Source of the DNA: Maribacter aestuarii
GTDB taxonomy: Bacteria; Bacteroidota; Bacteroidia; Flavobacteriales; Flavobacteriaceae
Assembly (NCBI RefSeq): GCF_027474845.2
Contig: NZ_CP107031.2
Coordinates: 1,378,501-1,442,500, forward strand
Direction: 5' to 3'
DNA length: 64,000 nt
Made by a program: the position numbers and the translations under genes. Below, one piece after another: positions 57,952 through 64,000 of the stretch (position 1 is the first letter of the stretch; each line of letters starts with the position of its first letter). The notes beneath the pieces are model-generated. The model worked only from the letters and a program-made list of their open reading frames with translations, ran no database searches and had not been told where the DNA came from.

Positions 57952-58230
57952 TTAATCCGCTAAAACTATTACTTTGTTATCCTTAAGCTCTATAGTTCCA
58001 CTGGTGATAGCTAGAATGGTTTTCCCGGAAGCATCTTTAGAAAATTTGTTCTCATGGGCTTCGTCTATGGTAATATTTCCTTCTACCTTAACATTTCCTT
58101 TTTGTAACAAAGAAACTATAGGTGCGTGATCTTTCAACATCTGAAATTCCCCATTGATTCCCGGAACTGTTACCGAAGTAACTTCACCTGCGAATAGGGT
58201 AGCTTCTGGTGATACGATTTCTAAGTACAT
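57952..58230 (-). CDS. atpC: ATP synthase F1 epsilon subunit (short form)
   Basis: This 92-residue subunit of the F1 stalk comprises only the N-terminal beta-sandwich domain: MYLEIVSPEATLFAGEVTSV, VPGINGEFQMLKDHAPIVSLL, and GTIELKDNKVIVLAD at the end. The C-terminal two-helix domain, which in many bacteria inhibits ATP hydrolysis, is missing. This is common in Bacteroidota. It follows atpD by 82 bases. The other ATP synthase genes are not in the window, consistent with the split atp clusters of this phylum. Confidence 0.96.
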   Translation of the reverse strand: MYLEIVSPEATLFAGEVTSVTVPGINGEFQMLKDHAPIVSLLQKGNVKVEGNITIDEAHENKFSKDASGKTILAITSGTIELKDNKVIVLAD

Positions 58231-58312
58231 ATTTTCTAGTCGTTCGTTGATTGTTGTTAGTTGATTGTTCTATAATATACGAACATCAATCAACCCACAA
58301 CTAACAATTAAT

Positions 58313-59839
<1,527 letters not shown>

Positions 59840-59882
59840 TTACGTTTAAAATAAGCTAGAAAATGCCGTCATTTTCCGGCTG

Positions 59883-59890
59883 CAAAGATA
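59883..59890 (-). promoter_or_regulatory. -7 box of atpDC promoter
   Basis: TATCTTTG on the minus strand fits TAnnTTTG, about 60 bases upstream of atpD. No clear -33 box was seen. Confidence 0.45.
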
Positions 59891-59939
59891 TACTATTCAA
59901 GCTAAAATGGAAACTACTTTGCCACTCTTTTTTTGATAC

Positions 59940-59968
59940 AAAAAAAGCGCCCGTTAAAGGCGCCTTTT
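59940..59968 (-). terminator. Terminator after TonB receptor
   Basis: GCGCC (59947-59951) pairs with GGCGC (59959-59963), flanked by A and T runs that extend the stem with one mismatch. A T-run follows on the minus strand. Confidence 0.75.
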
Positions 59969-59989
59969 ATACTTTGTTATGTCAATCTT

Positions 59990-62740
59990 CTACGGATTAA
60001 TGGTCCATGAAAGATAATATATGGAGCCTATTAAACCAGAACCTACAGCTTGAAAATATTCATCTGCCAAGAGGTTTGAACCACCTGCCTTGAAGACTGA
60101 TTTAATCTTTGGGACAGAATAGTTTATCTGCGCGTCCAATACGGAATAAGCCGGCACGTCACCATCAGCAAAAGAAGCTTCCCAAAAGAAGCTATCACTC
60201 CACCTCCAATTTACACCAAATCCAAAGTTTTTAAATAAGTCCGTCTTTCCAAAGGACAACTTCACCTTGTGCTCTGGGGAATTGAAATTAACTCTTACAC
60301 CTCGAGCTCTCAAATCTTCAGCATCTTCAAGAACCGTATATGTATAATTTGCGCCAAGATCAAAACCTGCCAGTTTAGTGTCGATTCCAAAAGTACCCCC
60401 ATAAGAAGTTATTTCTTCTTGAGAATTGGTATATACTTGATAAACTTCAAAATCATCATTCTGTAAAGCCAATAAAGATAATCCTCCATCCCCTGCTTCT
60501 CCATATAATGGTACCAATACTTGCGTTTGAGAGATGAAGTTATTGTAAATATTATAGTATCCACTAGCATCAATCGTAAACTTGCCCAATTGTGATCTAT
60601 AACCTACTTCAAAAGCGGTTATTTCTTCAGGCTGTATCAATGGAGTGTTTACCGCTGTTGGGGCACCGGCTTGTACAGAAACCAATGAAAATGCATTTTC
60701 ATAAGCTGCTCTACCCACGACGTCAACTGTTTCAGAGCCCGTAAAAGCCTGTCCTGGTTCACTTACATCGAAAGTCCTTACATCTCTATCTAAATTATCC
60801 GGTGCTGAACCTACCAATATCGCATTTCCAACATTCAAACCAATAAATAAATCTTGTGTAGTAGGATTTCTAAAACCTTGTTGAACGGATGCCCGTATAT
60901 TGTGGTTTCTATTTTCTCCTATAGTAACTGCTACACCTGCTCTTGGTGAGAAGAAACCATCAAAAAATTCGTTTTTATCATATCTTCCAGATAAAGTCAA
61001 TTTCAACCTATCGTCCACCAGTTTCTTCTGAAATTGCAAATAGCCGCCATATTCATTATAAGTAATGGGACCGTCAATATCAGTAAATATGGTACCGGCA
61101 GAATTCAACTCGTATTCCCTAAAGGAACCTCCAATTTGGATATCTGCCCAATTATCTATTAGATGGGCAATATTATAGTTTCCGTTTACATGTCGAAACT
61201 TCGTATTATCAATGAATTTCGCCCCAGTTTCAAAGTCTCCATCGCTAATCACTGAATTGAAAGCAGATTGAAAAGCTGGAGTTCCCGGTACTAACCTTCC
61301 CGTATCCGCTGCTGCCCTGGCTGCGGCATGTGCTTGTTCTTCCGTTGCCTGAACACCTGTACCCACACCCAATCTGGCACCAATAAAGGTGGTAGCGTAA
61401 TCTGTAAACCATTCCCTATCACCTTTCCACCGTCTATTCACATTGATACCAGCAAAACGAGTATCATATGCATCACCAGAGTTTTCTGCAACTATATAAC
61501 CCCTTATAAAAAAGTTATCATTCTTTAGCTCCACCTTATGCTGTTGCATTTTAAAGCCTGTTACCGAATATCGATTTGCTCCCTGATAAATGGTGGTTCC
61601 ACGGCCAATACGACCATTGTAAATTAATTCCAAATCATTCCCAAAAGGTCGGTAATTCAATGACCAGTCGGCTTTAATGCTTTGGGCATTATAATTCGCT
61701 AAATCGGTCTCATTATAACCGGTTCTCGTAACAAATGCAGAGCCTACCGTACCCGTAGGCAGGCCGGCGGCTGCATCAAAGTTCAATAAAGTACCTACTT
61801 CATCACCATAGACGTTCAAACCATTATAAGCAGGATTAGTTCTGTCAGCTCCAGGATTGCCCAAATCATCAGTTCTATTGGCATGCCAATCCTCTCCTTC
61901 TAAAATTGAAAAACTAACCTTAGCTGCCAACTTATCACTAAAGGCATGGGCGGCACGTATTCCCACATCATAGTAGTTATTATCTCCAGCAGCTTCTTGA
62001 GAGGTAAGTCCAGTTTTCACGTAAGCGCTTATTCCTTGAAAATCAAACGGACTCTTACTGCGCATAAACAGAATACCATTAAAAGCACCTGCTCCATATA
62101 ATGCCGAAGATGCGCCTGGAAGAATCTCAACACTTTGCACATCCAATTCGTTCATACCAACTAAATTTCCTAGAACAAAATTTAAACCTGGCGCAGTATT
62201 ATCCATTCCGTCTACCAATTGCAAAAAGCGAGTATTGGCAAACGTTGCAAAACCTCTTGTGTTTACGGATTGAAAGGTTAAACTGTTGGTGTTAATATCT
62301 ACACCCTTTAAATTTTGAAGCCCTCCATAAAAGGACTCGGCAGTCGTGTTTCTTATTTCTTTTAAGCCAAAACGCTCCACGGAAACTGGAGATTCAAAAA
62401 TACGTTCAGGAGTTCTTGAGGCCGAAATTACAACTTCATCCAAGAAGGTTTGCGTTTCGTTTAATACAACAGTAATGGTTTGGTTGTTGGATGTAATATT
62501 TTCCGTTACGTCCGAGTACCCAAGACTAGAAATTCTTAATTCAAATGGGGGCTCCTCAGAAGTTTGCAAGGTGAAGTTTCCGTCAAAATCGGTTACCGTA
62601 CCAATAGCTTTGCCAACAATAACAATATTGGCCCCGGGGATAGGCTCGTTGTTCTGGTCAACAACAGTTCCATTGATGGTAGTCTGGGAAAAACCTATGG
62701 TTCCCACTAAAATCAATGCTAAAAATAGTATTGTTCTCAT
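59990..62740 (-). CDS. TonB-dependent receptor with CarboxypepD_reg-like domain
   Basis: This 916-residue outer-membrane transporter has a signal peptide (FLALILVGTIGFSQ). A carboxypeptidase-regulatory-like domain occupies about 22-100 (GTVVDQNNEPIPGANIVI, TDFDGNFTLQT). The plug spans about 110-230 (LDEVVISASRTPER, VNTRGFATFANTRFLQLVDG, VEILPGASSALYGAGAFNG). A long beta-barrel ends SIYYLSWTINP. No SusD-like lipoprotein is adjacent, so it is not a Sus-type pair. The loop sequences do not reveal a substrate. It is monocistronic, between glmS and atpD, with its own terminator. Confidence 0.95.
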   Translation of the reverse strand: MRTILFLALILVGTIGFSQTTINGTVVDQNNEPIPGANIVIVGKAIGTVTDFDGNFTLQTSEEPPFELRISSLGYSDVTENITSNNQTITVVLNETQTFLDEVVISASRTPERIFESPVSVERFGLKEIRNTTAESFYGGLQNLKGVDINTNSLTFQSVNTRGFATFANTRFLQLVDGMDNTAPGLNFVLGNLVGMNELDVQSVEILPGASSALYGAGAFNGILFMRSKSPFDFQGISAYVKTGLTSQEAAGDNNYYDVGIRAAHAFSDKLAAKVSFSILEGEDWHANRTDDLGNPGADRTNPAYNGLNVYGDEVGTLLNFDAAAGLPTGTVGSAFVTRTGYNETDLANYNAQSIKADWSLNYRPFGNDLELIYNGRIGRGTTIYQGANRYSVTGFKMQQHKVELKNDNFFIRGYIVAENSGDAYDTRFAGINVNRRWKGDREWFTDYATTFIGARLGVGTGVQATEEQAHAAARAAADTGRLVPGTPAFQSAFNSVISDGDFETGAKFIDNTKFRHVNGNYNIAHLIDNWADIQIGGSFREYELNSAGTIFTDIDGPITYNEYGGYLQFQKKLVDDRLKLTLSGRYDKNEFFDGFFSPRAGVAVTIGENRNHNIRASVQQGFRNPTTQDLFIGLNVGNAILVGSAPDNLDRDVRTFDVSEPGQAFTGSETVDVVGRAAYENAFSLVSVQAGAPTAVNTPLIQPEEITAFEVGYRSQLGKFTIDASGYYNIYNNFISQTQVLVPLYGEAGDGGLSLLALQNDDFEVYQVYTNSQEEITSYGGTFGIDTKLAGFDLGANYTYTVLEDAEDLRARGVRVNFNSPEHKVKLSFGKTDLFKNFGFGVNWRWSDSFFWEASFADGDVPAYSVLDAQINYSVPKIKSVFKAGGSNLLADEYFQAVGSGLIGSIYYLSWTINP

Positions 62741-62871
62741 TATAAAATTGAGTTAAAATTAGTTTGGGGTCAAGATACAGATTATTTCATATCGAAAATA
62801 ATAAAATGAAAAAAATTATGCATGCATAGTATTAATTTGATAAAATGATATATTGAATACTGCGGATATGC

Positions 62872-62907
62872 AAAAAAAGGGCGTATCAAAAATGATACGC
62901 CCTTTTT
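62872..62907 (-). terminator. Terminator after glmS
   Basis: AAAAAGGGCGTATCA (62874-62888) pairs with TGATACGCCCTTTTT (62893-62907) around an AAAA loop, with A/T runs on both sides. Confidence 0.94.
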
Positions 62908-62925
62908 ACATCTATGTTTAACCAG

Positions 62926-64000
62926 TTACTCGACCGTAACGGATTTTGCTAAGTTACGTGGCTGATCCACATTACAACCCCTCATTACCGCAATATGATA
63001 AGACAGTAATTGCAATGGAATGGTTGTTAATAAGGGAGTGAGGCTTTCCAATGTTTCAGGAACTTCAATAACATGATCTGCCAGTTCCGTGACTTGTTCG
63101 TCCCCTTCCGTTACAATCGCAATGATCTTGCCCTTCCTTGACTTTATTTCTTGAATATTGCTTACTACTTTTTCATAGTGTCCTTTTTTAGTGGCAATGA
63201 CAAAAACCGGCATGTGCTCATCTATTAGCGCAATTGGGCCATGTTTCATTTCCGCAGCAGGGTAGCCTTCTGCATGTATATAGCTTATTTCCTTCAATTT
63301 AAGTGCGCCTTCTAAGGCTACAGGGAAATTATAACCACGTCCCAGGTACAAACAATTGGTTGAATCCTTATAAACGTCTGATATGATTTCTATTAAAGGA
63401 TTGGACTCCAACGCTTTTTCCACTTTAGCGGGAATGGTTTCCAACTCTGTTAAATACTCATGATACCTAGATTCAGAAAACACTCCTTTGGCCTTCGCCA
63501 ATTTAAGTGCTATTAAAGTTAATACCGTAATTTGGGTGGTAAATGCTTTTGTAGAGGCAACACCAATTTCAGGACCGGCATGGGTGTATGCACCTGCATC
63601 GGTTTCCCTAGCTATTGATGACCCTACTACATTACATACGCCAAAAACAAAAGCTTCTTTCTCCTTGGCCAATTTGATAGCAGCAAGCGTATCCGCGGTT
63701 TCACCAGACTGCGAAATGGCAATAAGCACATCCTTATCTGTAATAACTGGATTTCTATACCTAAATTCGGATGCGTATTCTACCTCAACGGGAATTCGTG
63801 CTAAGTCCTCAAAAATATACTCTGCTACGAGCCCAGCATGCCAAGAGGTGCCGCAGGCCACAATAATAATTCTGTTTGCATTTAAGAATTTCTCCATGTT
63901 CTGGTCTATCCCAGCCATGCGAATTAATCCTTGGTCTGCAAGTAACCTACCACGATAAGTATCTTTTATAGCTCTCGGTTGCTCGTAAATCTCTTTCAGC
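62926..64000 (-). CDS. glmS: Glucosamine-6-phosphate synthase, isomerase part (5' end outside window)
   Basis: This enzyme makes glucosamine-6-phosphate from fructose-6-phosphate and glutamine, the first step to UDP-GlcNAc. The visible frame is open to the window edge. KDTYRGRLLADQGLIRM is followed by two SIS domains: IIVACGTSWHAGLVAEY, IAISQSGETADTLAAI, GASTKAFTTQ-like VASTKAFTTQ, and LYLGRGYNFPVALEGALKLKE. The C-terminus is the typical PRNLAKSVTVE. The N-terminal glutaminase domain lies beyond 64000. A strong terminator follows the stop. Confidence 0.98.
   Translation of the reverse strand, partial: LKEIYEQPRAIKDTYRGRLLADQGLIRMAGIDQNMEKFLNANRIIIVACGTSWHAGLVAEYIFEDLARIPVEVEYASEFRYRNPVITDKDVLIAISQSGETADTLAAIKLAKEKEAFVFGVCNVVGSSIARETDAGAYTHAGPEIGVASTKAFTTQITVLTLIALKLAKAKGVFSESRYHEYLTELETIPAKVEKALESNPLIEIISDVYKDSTNCLYLGRGYNFPVALEGALKLKEISYIHAEGYPAAEMKHGPIALIDEHMPVFVIATKKGHYEKVVSNIQEIKSRKGKIIAIVTEGDEQVTELADHVIEVPETLESLTPLLTTIPLQLLSYHIAVMRGCNVDQPRNLAKSVTVE

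Noticed and set aside
59990..62740. Polysaccharide utilisation (SusC/SusD) locus
   Set aside because: No SusD-like lipoprotein, glycoside hydrolase or sugar regulator is adjacent; the receptor stands alone.

Overview
The window is chromosomal DNA from a member of the Bacteroidota, almost certainly a marine Flavobacteriaceae. The evidence is gldD and gldE beside ssb and mutY, TonB-dependent receptors, DUF2807, DUF2490, DUF4199 and DUF4301 proteins, promoters with TAnnTTTG -7 boxes, AT-rich intergenic DNA, and many signal peptides ending in 'AQ' or 'SQ'. The genus cannot be settled by reading. No rRNA, tRNA, CRISPR array, phage or insertion sequence was found. The content is mostly conserved core genome.

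Layout. 1-5.0 kb: a minus-strand TetR / ABC-type protein / HlyD / TolC export operon whose ATPase domain has lost most catalytic motifs. 5-12 kb: small secreted proteins, a CutA-like protein, tag, aat, a DUF3127 protein, a frameshifted histidine kinase, a HIT protein and greA. 12-15.3 kb: a Rieske-like lipoprotein and a TonB-dependent receptor behind a TPP riboswitch (frameshifted as given). 15.3-20.9 kb: a hybrid histidine kinase, a sigma-54 response regulator and three paralogous small exported PepSY-like proteins. 20.9-24.6 kb: an operon of a YkoF-like protein, a PnuC-family transporter, a NadR-like ATPase and a DUF4301 protein, then a phosphopantetheinyl transferase. 24.6-34.6 kb: ahcY, an SDR reductase, a nucleotidase, rplU-rpmA, and an M16 peptidase pair. 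34.9-43.2 kb: an MBL hydrolase and a threonine dehydratase downstream of ssb-gldE-gldD, then mutY, HU, a 29-residue basic protein and RNase G (frameshifted). 43.4-53.6 kb: recX, a JmjC-like cupin, and the biotin genes bioB, a ketosynthase, bioA, bioD, a DUF2007 protein and bioF, split by a convergent GT-C glycosyltransferase (frameshifted). 53.1-64 kb: a broken gene, an M61 peptidase, a GNAT acetyltransferase, a DUF2975/HTH operon, atpD-atpC, a second TonB-dependent receptor and the 3' part of glmS.

The most interesting locus is 15.3-20.9 kb. Two of the three PepSY-like genes share a nearly identical 22-bp element centred on GTGTA-N5-TACAC, 157-159 bp before their start codons. Between that element and the gene each has a TTGGCA box with sigma-54-like spacing. 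This is the layout expected of genes controlled by the neighbouring NtrC-type regulator. Thiamine is a second theme: a TPP-riboswitch receptor at 12.8-15.1 kb, and a thiamine-binding-type protein with a PnuC-family permease at 22.9-23.8 kb. Biotin is a third: an intact FabF-like ketosynthase lies inside the bio cluster and no bioC or bioH is visible.

Four genes (a histidine kinase, a TonB receptor, RNase G and a glycosyltransferase) are each restored to full length by adding exactly one base, three of them in homopolymers. Assembly or sequencing error is the simplest explanation. All statements come from reading the sequence; no database search was possible.
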